A stretch of DNA of 64,000 nucleotides from Paenibacillus sophorae (lineage in GTDB: Bacteria > Bacillota > Bacilli > Paenibacillales > Paenibacillaceae): the NCBI RefSeq assembly GCF_018966525.1, contig NZ_CP076607.1:3906001-3970000 (forward strand), given 5' to 3'. Below are positions 55,385-64,000 of this stretch, in pieces; the first letter of the stretch is position 1; every line of letters begins with the position of its first letter. Under the pieces are notes generated by a model that did no database searches, was not told where the DNA came from, and saw only the letters and a program-made list of their open reading frames with translations. The position numbers and the translations under genes were made by a program.

Positions 55385-55390
55385 TAGATG

Positions 55391-57193
55391 CTACCTCCCT
55401 AATTGTTCTGCCTTTTGTCTTAATTTCTCTGTCGCCTTCCAATCGACTGCATACATCTCCGTTGTCGTATCAATGACAACGCCATAGGCTTCTCTCGCTT
55501 TTTGAACGGAGACCCATCCTTCTCTTACGCGATGGCGTACCCGCTCCGGGTCGCGCTCTAACGGATTGCCGAAGCCGCCGCCAGAGCTTATCTCCGAAAC
55601 TAATGCTTCGCCCGGCGCCAGTTCGATTCCATGAAACATCGGCAGATCTTCCTGCGAAGTTTTGTCTTCCTCGAGCCGGTACATGGCCGCATTGGCTGCT
55701 GACCCGTTATGTCCGCCTTGCGCTCCGCGTGGAGGATTGTATTTGCCGTCGCAAACATACATAAACGTCACCTTGTCGGTACGCGGTACCATAACTACCT
55801 TCGTTGCAGGTGCACCGTCCCACTTCCCAGCCCCGCCTGAGTCCTTGATCAACTCTTGCATCACGTACTGGATCGGATATTTCTGTTCAATAACCTCGAG
55901 CGAATTCCATTCCATCATGCCGCCATTACAAATACAGTAGGCGATATATCCGTCATGACCGTGCACCCCCATGCCGCCCGTATGACCTGAAATTAGCTGG
56001 GTTACATAAGGTCTTCCATAACGGGAGTCAAAGCCGGAAATAACGGAAAGCGACGGTGGCTGGGCAAACGCGCCTTCGGCCATGCCAAGCGATTCGCTCA
56101 CCTCATTGAACGCGCATTGCACCGCTAGCACCGCTCTATCATGAATATTGGTCGTGGCCAGCGAAGAGGAATACGGCAGTTTGGCCTTCCCTACGACACT
56201 GTTTTCGCGCATTTTCACGATGATACGACTGAATGTTCCTTCACATAGCGGAAGATCGGAAGGCATGTAATTGAGAACCCCGGTCCGTCCCGCCGACAGC
56301 ACTGTCGCTTCGCACAGATTCAATCCTGCCGCTACCGGGTCTGCGTTATCCCTAAAGTCGACCTCGACATAGCCTTCTTCCGGATCGATCGTCAATTTTA
56401 CTTTTACATTTACGCCATCGGGCAGTAATCCCGGGATTGGATCGTGTTTCGATTCGTTAATCCACGTTCCTGCCGGAAGCTTTTTAATTTCCTCGATCAT
56501 TCTGCGGCTTCCATACTCTTTCCATTCTTGAAAAAAAGCCTTGATCGTTTCTTTTCCGTATTTAGCGATCAGTTTCGATAATTCCCGCTCGCCAATTCTT
56601 GCAGCGCCAATCATCGCCAGGTAGTCTCCGTACCAGACATCCGAAACGCGGATTCTCATTTTGGCCATCCGGATGATATCGTCCACATCTTCATAGTTTT
56701 TCTGGATTTTGACACACGGAAAGCAGAGCGCTCCTTCCTCATAGATATCTTTTGCCATCGCGTGATACGTAGTGGGCACGCTGTTTCCAATGTCGGCCTG
56801 ATGTCCCCTCACCGTACAAAGAAACATGAGTTCGCCTTCATGGAATACGGGAACGATAATCGTATAATCGCCCATATGCGTATTCCCGTGATAAGGCGAG
56901 TTATTAAGAAGGGCGTCCCCCGGAGCAAGAGATTCCGGACTGTGAAACTCAAAAATCGATTTGGCCGTCAAGCTCATATTGGCAACGTGGACCGGAAACC
57001 CGTTTGGCAGCGCTATAACGTCGCCGATGCCATCACAGATTGCGGTAGAAAAGTCCCTCGCGCTGCTCATGACGCTTGAACGTGCGCTTCTTTGAAGCGT
57101 ATACGACATTTGTTTGGAAATGCTGTTGACTTTACTTGAGAGTATCGCCAATAAATCCGGAGCGATCGTAACTTGATTGTCCACATTACTCAC
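55391..57193 (-). CDS. Hydantoinase/oxoprolinase B family subunit (or carboxylase-type)
   Basis: A 600-residue HyuB-type protein, the partner of the downstream HyuA. Diagnostic segments: SKVNSISKQMSYTLQRSARS, LLNNSPYHGNTHMGDYTIIVPVF, VRGHQADIG, and near the C-terminus GGAGKWDGAPATK and ISSGGGFGNPLERDPERV. The histidines in HGNTHMGD and RGHQADIG are likely metal ligands. The gap to hyuA is six bases. The complex is expected to be cytosolic, ATP-using and heteromeric. Confidence 0.92.
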   Translation of the reverse strand: MSNVDNQVTIAPDLLAILSSKVNSISKQMSYTLQRSARSSVMSSARDFSTAICDGIGDVIALPNGFPVHVANMSLTAKSIFEFHSPESLAPGDALLNNSPYHGNTHMGDYTIIVPVFHEGELMFLCTVRGHQADIGNSVPTTYHAMAKDIYEEGALCFPCVKIQKNYEDVDDIIRMAKMRIRVSDVWYGDYLAMIGAARIGERELSKLIAKYGKETIKAFFQEWKEYGSRRMIEEIKKLPAGTWINESKHDPIPGLLPDGVNVKVKLTIDPEEGYVEVDFRDNADPVAAGLNLCEATVLSAGRTGVLNYMPSDLPLCEGTFSRIIVKMRENSVVGKAKLPYSSSLATTNIHDRAVLAVQCAFNEVSESLGMAEGAFAQPPSLSVISGFDSRYGRPYVTQLISGHTGGMGVHGHDGYIAYCICNGGMMEWNSLEVIEQKYPIQYVMQELIKDSGGAGKWDGAPATKVVMVPRTDKVTFMYVCDGKYNPPRGAQGGHNGSAANAAMYRLEEDKTSQEDLPMFHGIELAPGEALVSEISSGGGFGNPLERDPERVRHRVREGWVSVQKAREAYGVVIDTTTEMYAVDWKATEKLRQKAEQLGR

Positions 57194-57222
57194 CTGCTTA
57201 TTAAAATTTTATAATATGTTGA

Positions 57223-58569
57223 CTATTCCGACTTCTTTGGAATCAAGATGACGGCTAGTACGGCCAAGACCGCAACGATGGCAAAGGTATAGAAGCTCCA
57301 TGCCAATGGAACATTTTGGGTTAAGAGCAGCCCTCCTAGCACCGGACCCGTTGCTGCTCCGATTCTCCCAATACCAATCGTAAATCCGGTTGCGGTCGCC
57401 CGATTTTCGGAAGAAAAATACGAGCTGACGAGCCCAATGGTAATTCCTGTCGTTGCAACCACCCCAATCCCTGCAATTCCGATTAAACTATAAAGTATAA
57501 ACATGCTTTCTATTTTAAAGCTCAGCAAGAAAATGCTTATAGCAGTTAGCGAATAGGCGACGCCAAGGACCCATTTTGAACCAATACGATCGGCAATTTC
57601 CCCTCCAATCAGAGAACCTGCAACCCCGGTTAAGTTAAAAACCAACATGAATACAAGACTAGATGTAAGCGGGTATCCGGCTTGCTGCATTAATTTAGGC
57701 AGCCATGTATTTAAACCGTATGCCATTACAAAAGTGAGGAAGTAAATCATGGATGCAATGATGATGATGCCTATATATTTCTTGGATAGCAAAGATTTAA
57801 AAGCTTGTAATTTCTCCGCCTCTTGAGAGGTATTCTTTCTTTTGCTTTCTTCAAAAGTATCCAGAGAAAGGTTAAACCGATTAGCGATCGCTGCTGCCTC
57901 ATCTCTTCTATCCTTCGCCAACAGAAAGCTAATCGACTCTGGTAGAAACTTGATAATGAAAGGAATAACCAGCACGGGAGCGATGCCGATCCAGAACAAA
58001 ATGCGCCATCCCAAATTATCCAGAAAAAACAAGGCGGTTAATACAGCAGCAATGACTCCGAAGGTAATCCCGGTATTTGTAACGACAAAATTGAATGAAC
58101 GCCGATGTACTGGCGAGTATTCGATTGAAAGCGTCGCTACGCTTGGAATGATGCCTCCGATTCCGAGGCCGACAATGACGCGGGAAAATGCGAACATTTC
58201 GGGGGTAGTTGCAGAAGCGGAGATACCCATCGCAATGGAAAAAAGCGCAAGCGAAAAAATTAACGTTTTTTTTCGTCCAATGATATCTGTGATTGCGCCT
58301 ACGACAATTGAACCTGCCAGTAATCCAAACAGAGAATAACTTGCGATCGCACCGGCCTCTATCGCGGTTAAAGACCATTTCTTCATTAATATTGGAAGTA
58401 CGGGTCCATAGATTCCGAGATCGTAACCTTCAAAAAAAATGCAGAACCAGCAAAGTCCAATGACCAGACCCGTGATTGATTTCGTACGTTTAACAGCAGA
58501 AGTCTTCACGGTTACAGAGGATTGATAACTCGTTTGGCTCTCATGAACCGTTCCCGTATTATTATCCAT
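57223..58569 (-). CDS. MFS transporter, aromatic acid:H+ symporter (AAHS) family
   Basis: A 448-residue 12-helix transporter. FFEGYDLGIYGPVLPILMKKW in helix 1 with the DL-x-YG pattern is the AAHS hallmark, and GAITDIIGRKKTLIFSLALF is motif A. These proteins import aromatic or other organic acids with protons. AGGAGG stands before the ATG at 58569. Upstream of HyuBA on the same strand with a 29-base gap, so it probably brings in the substrate of the pathway. A small open frame overlaps its start. Confidence 0.92.
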   Translation of the reverse strand: MDNNTGTVHESQTSYQSSVTVKTSAVKRTKSITGLVIGLCWFCIFFEGYDLGIYGPVLPILMKKWSLTAIEAGAIASYSLFGLLAGSIVVGAITDIIGRKKTLIFSLALFSIAMGISASATTPEMFAFSRVIVGLGIGGIIPSVATLSIEYSPVHRRSFNFVVTNTGITFGVIAAVLTALFFLDNLGWRILFWIGIAPVLVIPFIIKFLPESISFLLAKDRRDEAAAIANRFNLSLDTFEESKRKNTSQEAEKLQAFKSLLSKKYIGIIIIASMIYFLTFVMAYGLNTWLPKLMQQAGYPLTSSLVFMLVFNLTGVAGSLIGGEIADRIGSKWVLGVAYSLTAISIFLLSFKIESMFILYSLIGIAGIGVVATTGITIGLVSSYFSSENRATATGFTIGIGRIGAATGPVLGGLLLTQNVPLAWSFYTFAIVAVLAVLAVILIPKKSE

Positions 58570-58612
58570 TCTCCAGCCTCCTCATATCGATTTCCGATAA
58601 AATTCTAACCAT
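58562..58612 (-). CDS. Possible 16-residue upstream open frame overlapping the AAHS transporter start
   Basis: ATG with GAGGGGAG at good spacing; reads MVRILSEIDMRRLENG and stops inside the first codons of the transporter gene. It could couple translation. The rest of the 58570-58781 gap shows no gene or clear promoter. Confidence 0.3.
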   Translation of the reverse strand: MVRILSEIDMRRLENG

Positions 58613-58781
58613 AGAGATCTCCCCTCAACGCAAAAAGTTTTTTCTAACATCTTCTCTATTTGAACTCTTGCAAAATCATAACCGCTCCAGAAGATGAGCG
58701 TGACGATCGACTTTCCAAGAGATTGAACTTTATCGAAAAACCATATTGTCATATTCTGCTGCTTTTCATTTTGAATTCAAC

Positions 58782-60041
58782 CTACACTCCGACCGACTGT
58801 TTCCGTGATGAAATTTCGGGTGGTTCGGCTCCGCGCCACCAAGCAGGTAGTGCCGATCCTTCGGTCACTCCTCCATCGGTATGCACGTAATAACGATTAT
58901 CGGTATTTGCTGTAAATCCGCCGTTCAATGCCCGCTCGGTCCATTCCGCGCCATAACGGAAAATTTCCGCTGCAACGCCGCCAAGCGGATGGAACTCGTT
59001 CTCGTAGATGCGAATTTCCTTGGGAGCCTCGATCAGTTCATAAAGAGCAAGCACATCTTCAACAGGGATAAGCTCGTCAAATTCGCCGTTCCCGATCAAA
59101 ACCGGGCAAGTGACCTTCGAAATGAGATCCCAAATGCTGTATTGAGCCGCAATTTCTTTATCAAATTTCTCTTCATCCGTGTAGCCAGTCATATACATGA
59201 AATTAGTCTTGAAACTGGGTTGAGCTTTGCTGAAAGACTTCTTCAAATCGCCGGGGCCGGTCATGAAAGTTGCCAGTGCTTGCAGGCGTTTATCGTGTGC
59301 AGCTCCCCGCAATCCCCAGTAAGCTCCCATACTGACTCCGAACAAACCGATTCGATTTTTGTCGACCTGCGGAAGCTCCTCAAGAAAGTCGATATATCGG
59401 CTGATAGCACGCTGATAGTTGGTTAGTGTAACCTTAAGTCCGTTTGAAACCGTTTCGCCTTGGCCAGGCCCCTCGATGGACAAGGCAACCATACCGCACG
59501 ACGTATAATAGCGTTGGGCGATCTGGATATAATCCTCTTTGATCATATCCATACCGGGACCAAGAATGACCGCGGGAGCGTTCGAAACATTCCCTTCGGG
59601 CAGATACAAAATGCCAAAGATTTTTTCACCTTCAAAATCAAGCTCCACCCGTTGGATGGTTTGATTGCTCAATCTTGAAATCGTGGCGACGCAATCGTTA
59701 CACCGTTGGCGAAATAATGTTTTTCTTGGATCATCGTTGAAAAAAGAATATTGCGCTCTTCCCCACATCACTGCTGCCCGTTGATACAAATCTTTAGCGG
59801 TTGCCGGGAACCCTTCATTTTCATAATGTTCCGCGCGTTCTTCGGCTTGCGACGCTATAGTCGACCAGGCTTTTGGGAGCATGACACCGCTCTTTACTAA
59901 TTCAAACACCTTATCAAAATCCCTGTGATTGTGACCTAACTCTTCAAGGGTTGCTTTTCCTTCCGGATGAAGGGCATCAAAGCCACCGAGAGAGAGCGCG
60001 ATGTCCAAAATCCAACTTTGTGATTGTGCTCGTTGCGTCAT
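58782..60041 (-). CDS. Alpha/beta hydrolase, FrsA / pseudooxynicotine-hydrolase-like
   Basis: A 419-residue hydrolase: a helical N-terminal cap (about 1-130) and an alpha/beta-hydrolase domain with nucleophile Ser in GVSMGAYWG, Asp in GEFDELIP and His in ENEFHPLGG, plus an oxyanion-hole-like LGPGMDMIKE. Its size and cap match FrsA and 2,6-dihydroxypseudooxynicotine hydrolase, which cleaves a C-C bond of a diketone-like substrate. The start at 60041 has GGAGG. A perfect 12-bp-armed operator lies just upstream. Possibly the first or last step of the clustered pathway. Confidence 0.82.
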   Translation of the reverse strand: MTQRAQSQSWILDIALSLGGFDALHPEGKATLEELGHNHRDFDKVFELVKSGVMLPKAWSTIASQAEERAEHYENEGFPATAKDLYQRAAVMWGRAQYSFFNDDPRKTLFRQRCNDCVATISRLSNQTIQRVELDFEGEKIFGILYLPEGNVSNAPAVILGPGMDMIKEDYIQIAQRYYTSCGMVALSIEGPGQGETVSNGLKVTLTNYQRAISRYIDFLEELPQVDKNRIGLFGVSMGAYWGLRGAAHDKRLQALATFMTGPGDLKKSFSKAQPSFKTNFMYMTGYTDEEKFDKEIAAQYSIWDLISKVTCPVLIGNGEFDELIPVEDVLALYELIEAPKEIRIYENEFHPLGGVAAEIFRYGAEWTERALNGGFTANTDNRYYVHTDGGVTEGSALPAWWRGAEPPEISSRKQSVGV

Positions 60042-60064
60042 GTTCAACCTCCATATTGTTTTTA

Positions 60065-60093
60065 TATAAGTACTTATTAAGTAAGTACTTATA
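60065..60093 (-). promoter_or_regulatory. MarR-type operator, perfect 12-bp inverted repeat
   Basis: TATAAGTACTTA, five bases, TAAGTACTTATA. It lies between a TTGACA (60120-60125, minus strand) and the hydrolase start, so it covers the start region of transcription. A MarR-family gene is the next gene upstream. The remaining bases of the 60042-60372 gap contain only a terminator. Confidence 0.75.
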
Positions 60094-60326
60094 TATAAAT
60101 TAGCACACGTAAGATATGCTGTCAATAACGGTTATGAAAACATACAGAAAACCTATAGTTCGGATGATCAATGTGATTAAATGTAACATGGAATAATTTT
60201 AAATGAGGATTATGTGATGTAAGAAACGATCGACAAAAAGCAGCTGAAATCAAGCCTGCTAACGGGATTGGGGGTTCGTTTTTTTGAACACTTTGGAGAA
60301 GTTATTGAGTTACTGCGGGGAAAATG

Positions 60327-60365
60327 AAAAAACCTGAATCCTTATATCTCCCATGGAATCAGGTT
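60327..60365 (-). terminator. Intrinsic terminator after the MarR gene
   Basis: ACCTGATTCC / GGATTCAGGT stem followed by TTTTTT on the minus strand. Confidence 0.85.
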
Positions 60366-60372
60366 GAGTGTT

Positions 60373-60822
60373 TTAAAGCTGATCGATAATTTTGCTCATT
60401 CTTCTAATAATTTCAGACGCCGTATTAATTTCCTCAGGAGTAAACACGGTTAATTCCTCTTCTTGCATTTTTTTAATCTTTGCATCTCTTTCCTGGAAAA
60501 CCTCCAGTCCTTTAGGCGTTATACTAACCGTTACGGTTCGGCGATCAGCGGTTGAACGTATGCGTTCAACGTAACCATTTTTCTCCAAGCCATCTACCAA
60601 CTGAGTAACGGCAGAAGATCTGTTCTCCGTATGCAGGGATAATTCTTTAATGGATAAATTTCCGTTGTCCGTCAACGACTTCAACGCTCTCGCATGAGGC
60701 GTAGATAAAGCTCCGGGAATTTGAGTTGCCCGCCCCCGTAGTCTACCGTCCACAGTTAATAAAGTGTATATGGCTCTGTTCAATTGGTTAATGGCCTCCA
60801 GACGTTCTGATGAATCATTCAT
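60373..60822 (-). CDS. MarR-family transcriptional regulator
   Basis: A 149-residue winged-helix protein. LSIKELSLHTENRSSAVTQL is the recognition region and VERIRSTADRRTVTVSITPKG the wing with the conserved DRR. Start at 60822, seven bases after GAGGAG. It sits directly upstream of the operator in front of the hydrolase gene and has its own terminator, so it is a separate transcript that probably represses the catabolic genes until an aromatic or related ligand binds. Confidence 0.93.
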   Translation of the reverse strand: MNDSSERLEAINQLNRAIYTLLTVDGRLRGRATQIPGALSTPHARALKSLTDNGNLSIKELSLHTENRSSAVTQLVDGLEKNGYVERIRSTADRRTVTVSITPKGLEVFQERDAKIKKMQEEELTVFTPEEINTASEIIRRMSKIIDQL

Positions 60823-61028
60823 TTTATTTCTCCTCAACTTACAATTTTTATTCCTAAATAAATATGATACATATAAATTTCATAAAATCAATCAACCCTT
60901 CATGACGTCATTTTGACATTATCAAACGTAATAAATTAAAAAAATGACGCCAATCCGAAGGGAAATCAAGCGCCTTTGAAACCCTATTCTTCTACTACTT
61001 GCTGGACAAACTGCTTATAAAGAACTTC

Positions 61029-61052
61029 AAAAGCCACTCCTAAGAGTGACTT
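61029..61052 (-). terminator. Intrinsic terminator downstream of the decayed subtilase
   Basis: AAAGTCACTC / GAGTGGCTTT stem with TTTT on the minus strand. Lies about 210 bases after the subtilase stop. The surrounding 60823-61265 gap otherwise holds a large inverted repeat and nothing coding. Confidence 0.75.
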
Positions 61053-61162
61053 TAAAGTCAGATTATTATTTATTTCTAATACAGTTAGAGCTCATTATCG
61101 TCGCGATGAACCGCTATCCCTTTTCTGCTCATTTTACAAGCATATTCTTGCCGCTAAACAAT

Positions 61163-61212
61163 TATTGACGTATGTTCATGTCAAATACTTGCGACAAAAA
61201 CATACGTCAATA
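61163..61212. repeat. 14-bp perfect inverted repeat with 22-base spacer
   Basis: TATTGACGTATGTT ... AACATACGTCAATA. It lies 50 bases beyond the subtilase stop. No T-run follows, so it is not a standard terminator. It may be a 3' stabilising stem or a remnant of a mobile element end. Confidence 0.55.
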
Positions 61213-61265
61213 CATTTAGAAGGTCTACATTTTATTGGTTATCGGTCCCCTACTCGATTCCGTGA

Positions 61266-62746
61266 TTATCGGCTCAATGCATTGTAGATACTTGCTTCAC
61301 CCGAGCCGAACAGTGGATCCTGACCCGTCTTCCCGAGATCTTTAGCGCTTTGCTTGATGAGCGATTGCACCTGGGCCGGCGTATACTCCGGATGGGCTGC
61401 CTTGATGACGCCAGCAATGCCCGCTACCTTTGGAGCTGCCATCGATGTTCCGTGCAGAAGCGCATAGCTTGTAAGGTTCGAAGTGAAGTAAGGCTCCAGG
61501 TAAGTCGGCCATGTGCTGAGCGTACGGTAGTGGAAATCCCTCTCGTCAAGATTGCGGCTTGCATCGTAGTCCGGGCCGTTGTCACCGCCAGGAGCAGCCA
61601 CGTCGATCGTGCTGCCGTAGTTGGAATAGAAAGCGATTTTCTCTGTGGACCATTTATTTTTATTTGATGAAGACACGTTGATAACGCCCGGCAGCGTGCC
61701 CGGCACTTCTTTCACGGCGCTTTTAAAGTTAAGGCCCAGGTAGCCGTAGGTTTGGTTCATATAGTCGACCACGGCGCCCGAGTCGTTCAGGTTCAGTTCC
61801 TCGTTGCCGGCTGCTGCGACAACCGTCACGTTGCTGCTCACGGCATACTGCAGCGCTCGCTTCCAGAGGATCATATCCGCCACATCGCTGTACTTGAGAC
61901 CTTCATAGGAATACCTGGAAATACCGTCATAGCCCCCGATCGACATGTTAATGACGTCGACCTTGTCCTTAGACGCCTGGACGATTGCTGCTGCGATCCA
62001 TGAGGTCGGGGCTCCGCCTTCGGCCGCAAATACGCGGTACGACCGGATGCCGAGGCCGGGACCTACTCCCTTGACCTTGCCGTTTGCAGCTATGGAGCCT
62101 GCCACATGGGTGCCGTGACCTTCGCGGTCCTTGATGTCGTACGGATCGCCTTTCTCGCTGGCATCGACGCCTGCCGGAACAAAATTCATGCCCCCGAGGA
62201 AATTCGCCTTCAGGTCAGGGTGTCCAGCATCGATTCCAGTATTGATCACGCCCACAACCGCTTTGTGCGTAACTGTTCCGTCGGCGTTCGTCGTGCCACC
62301 CGTTTCCAGTTTGTAGGAGGCCCCATTGTTCGTAATCCGCTGGATGTCCCACTGATAAGGCCAGTACGTTTCGGCGTCCTGCGGAATATCGGTCACCGGC
62401 TGACCATCAGCGGCCGCGATGTCTTCATCGAGCTTGTACACCATTTCCCGGTTGGCAGCTCGTATCACTGAATTACCGCTAAGATTCGAAAGAAAGTCCT
62501 GCCGGTCGGATTCCGCTTCGAGGCCGCCCAATTCCGGAATGGCCCGCAGCACTCTGCCGCCTGCTTTTGTGACAATCGTTTCATAATCTGCCGGAAGTGA
62601 AGATTGAAACGCGATCACATATTTTTGTTTCTGAGCCGCCTGGTTGGCAGGCTTGGAATACCTGTTCCGGCAAACACGCTTGTGGTTATTAGCAGCGAAC
62701 CTAAGAAAGTGGTGATAAATATAATGGTTCCTGGGGTTTGGTAAAA
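61266..62746 (-). pseudogene. Subtilisin-like S8 protease, disrupted at the N-terminus and lacking the catalytic Asp
   Basis: The main frame encodes an I9-like propeptide (KYVIAFQSSLPADYE) and a subtilase domain with His (REGHGTHVAG), oxyanion Asn (AAAGNEEL) and Ser (HGTSMAAPKVAG). The usual VIDTGID is VINTGID, so the catalytic Asp is Asn. The main frame has no signal peptide; an excellent one, TIIFITTFLGSLLITTSVFAG, is read in another frame around 62660-62728 with no start codon before it. A frameshift near 62640-62660 and loss of the start would explain this. A sequencing error could explain the shift, but not the substitution. Confidence 0.65.
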
Positions 62747-62941
62747 TCAATCCTGATGTTCTGCCGACTATAAACACTAAGATAATTTAAAAAATGGTAA
62801 CAAAAATCTAATGCAAGCAGGAGTTTATAATTCGAATTCGAATATTTTTAATTAGAACATTTAAAGGGGGGCGGTTTTTATGCAAATAAAAATAGTCAGT
62901 GGGTTGTACGGTTTTTATTTTAAAGTAAAGGAGTTTTGTTA

Positions 62942-63499
62942 TTGAACCAAGCATTAGTGATTATTGATGCACAACAAGAGCTGATTGAAGGTAAAGATGG
63001 TGAGCAACGTGTATTCAATAAAGATGGTCTACTCAACAATATTAATGCAGTTATAGAAAAAGCTTCGGAGATGGGCCACTTAGTAGTATTCGTCCGAGAT
63101 CTAGATGTTGCAGAGGGTAAAGGCGAGGGCTTCGAAATTCATCAGTCAATCAAAGTACCCGTCGACGCTATAGTTTTTGATAAAAAAGCGACCAATTCCT
63201 TTTATGCCACCCCATTACTGGAGGCGCTCAAAGCTAAACAAGTCGGACATCTGATCATTATGGGATGCAAAACAGAGCACTGCATTGATACGGCTGTTAG
63301 AGCCGCTACCGTAAAAGGTTTTGATGTTACCCTGGTCGAAGATGGGCATTCAACAACGGATAACGCTATCATATCGGCCGAACAAATAATTAAACATCAT
63401 AACCGAATCCTGCACGGTCACTATAATGTGGACCATTTTTCTATGGTGAGAAAGACCGAAGATGATTTATTCCAGCCGCCCCACGACAATTATAGGTAA
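62942..63499 (+). CDS. Isochorismatase-family cysteine hydrolase
   Basis: A 185-residue single-domain hydrolase with the D-K-C triad: Asp9 (VIIDAQQEL), Lys near residue 81 (DKKATNSFY) and Cys114 (GCKTEHCIDTAVRAA). The cis-peptide region precedes the cysteine as expected. Members hydrolyse amides, ureides, carbamoyl compounds or isochorismate. The start is the TTG at 62942, eight bases after AAAGGAG. Monocistronic; substrate unknown. Confidence 0.92.
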   Translation: MNQALVIIDAQQELIEGKDGEQRVFNKDGLLNNINAVIEKASEMGHLVVFVRDLDVAEGKGEGFEIHQSIKVPVDAIVFDKKATNSFYATPLLEALKAKQVGHLIIMGCKTEHCIDTAVRAATVKGFDVTLVEDGHSTTDNAIISAEQIIKHHNRILHGHYNVDHFSMVRKTEDDLFQPPHDNYR

Positions 63500-63657
63500 A
63501 AAAATACGGTATGATATTGATCGGGATGCCTTAGGAGATGATTTCAAAAACTTAACCGGCTCTAAAAGTCTTCTTTGATTTCATCTTCAGGGTCCCAAAT
63601 CGACCATTCCGCGTTTGGATATGAATGTGCTTTGCAGCCTTGCTTCCAGAGTTATTG

Positions 63658-63936
63658 TTATTTTTTCTCATCCAGTTCTTCATTTTCTTTAAAATATTCT
63701 TCTTCCAGCTCTTTCTCTATGTCCTCGTTCTTCATATCAAATTCATTTTGGTCTTTAATCCCTAATTTTTCTTTAATTAATTGGATGTCTTCGTGGATTT
63801 GATTCATTCTCTGATAGCTCGATAATACTATTCCGAAGATCATTGCTATAATTACAATTACACCATATGGTCCAAGCAAAATCGAAAGCGCTATCGTTGC
63901 AACAATAGCTATTAAAGTTCCAAATAATGCAGTCAT
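63658..63936 (-). CDS. Small membrane protein with C-terminal coiled coil
   Basis: A 92-residue protein with a hydrophobic helical hairpin (about residues 4-38) followed by an acidic, highly charged helix (IHEDIQLIKEKLGI and a Glu/Lys-rich tail). No family recognised; similar small proteins are common in Bacillales and often uncharacterised. AGAGAGG precedes the ATG. Confidence 0.75.
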   Translation of the reverse strand: MTALFGTLIAIVATIALSILLGPYGVIVIIAMIFGIVLSSYQRMNQIHEDIQLIKEKLGIKDQNEFDMKNEDIEKELEEEYFKENEELDEKK

Positions 63937-64000
63937 TGTGTGTCCTCTCTTTTTTTCTTAAATAGCCATGCTGCGTGGATACCGTGTTAGGAAGGAGCGG

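Noticed and set aside
63575..63655. Minus-strand frame ending AEWSIWDPEDEIKEDF, which looks like the C-terminus of a real protein
   Set aside because: Only about 30 codons between stops and no start; perhaps a gene remnant, but too little to call.

Overview
The window looks like chromosomal DNA of a spore-forming Bacillota, most likely Paenibacillus or a close relative. Evidence: mother-cell spore-coat genes (cwlJ-gerQ), S-layer homology domains, a KimA potassium importer behind a c-di-AMP riboswitch, a FapR operator in front of fabH, an Fnr-type anaerobic site, BdbCD thiol oxidoreductases, strong AGGAGG ribosome sites with frequent TTG/GTG starts, and moderate GC content. No rRNA, tRNA, CRISPR array, prophage or intact insertion sequence was seen.

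Layout. 1-3281 (-): FtsX-type ABC exporter followed by the start of a response regulator. 3413-6477 (-): sulfonate/nitrate-type ABC importer (binding protein, two permeases, no ATPase) behind an unusual structured leader. 6591-9135 (-): preQ1 operon queF-queC-queD-queE under a preQ1-I riboswitch. 9320-16905: copper-handling block (CopA ATPase, a TauE/SafE-like membrane protein with two cupredoxin domains, a His-rich SLH protein) next to a divergent two-component system. 17006-18525: ArsR regulator and MFS exporter with matching operators. 19059-20946: murB and a Fur-boxed orphan siderophore ABC ATPase. 21215-23310: kimA with its riboswitch. 23500-30648: bdbCD, a CNNM/CorC-type transporter, gerQ-cwlJ, an SDR, a DUF2500-like protein, an Fnr-controlled Cys-rich mini-protein and a BNR-repeat lipoprotein. 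30910-38431: L-lactate dehydrogenase, a DUF3900-like protein, a tyrosine recombinase, LysR plus an amino-acid exporter, and an ECF sigma/anti-sigma pair. 38574-46148: small proteins, a PQQ-propeller protein, a decayed peptidase C26 gene, FapR-controlled fabH, a subtilase, a WYL regulator and a Gfo/Idh/MocA oxidoreductase. 46197-48124: TPP riboswitch and thiC.

48304-60822 is the most unusual region, a run of minus-strand genes: MarR regulator, FrsA-like hydrolase, AAHS-family MFS importer, hydantoinase/carboxylase-type HyuB and HyuA, an MFS transporter with an acetolactate-synthase-type ACT domain fused to its N-terminus, a Leu/Phe/Glu-type dehydrogenase that overlaps it, a beta-keto-acid cleavage enzyme, a gamma-carbonic-anhydrase-like protein and an NTF2-like protein. 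I infer a catabolic module in which a carbonyl compound is imported, carboxylated (bicarbonate supplied by the anhydrase) and cleaved with acetyl-CoA. The ACT-MFS protein would be a transporter gated by an amino acid. The window ends with a decayed subtilase, an isochorismatase-family hydrolase and a small membrane/coiled-coil protein.
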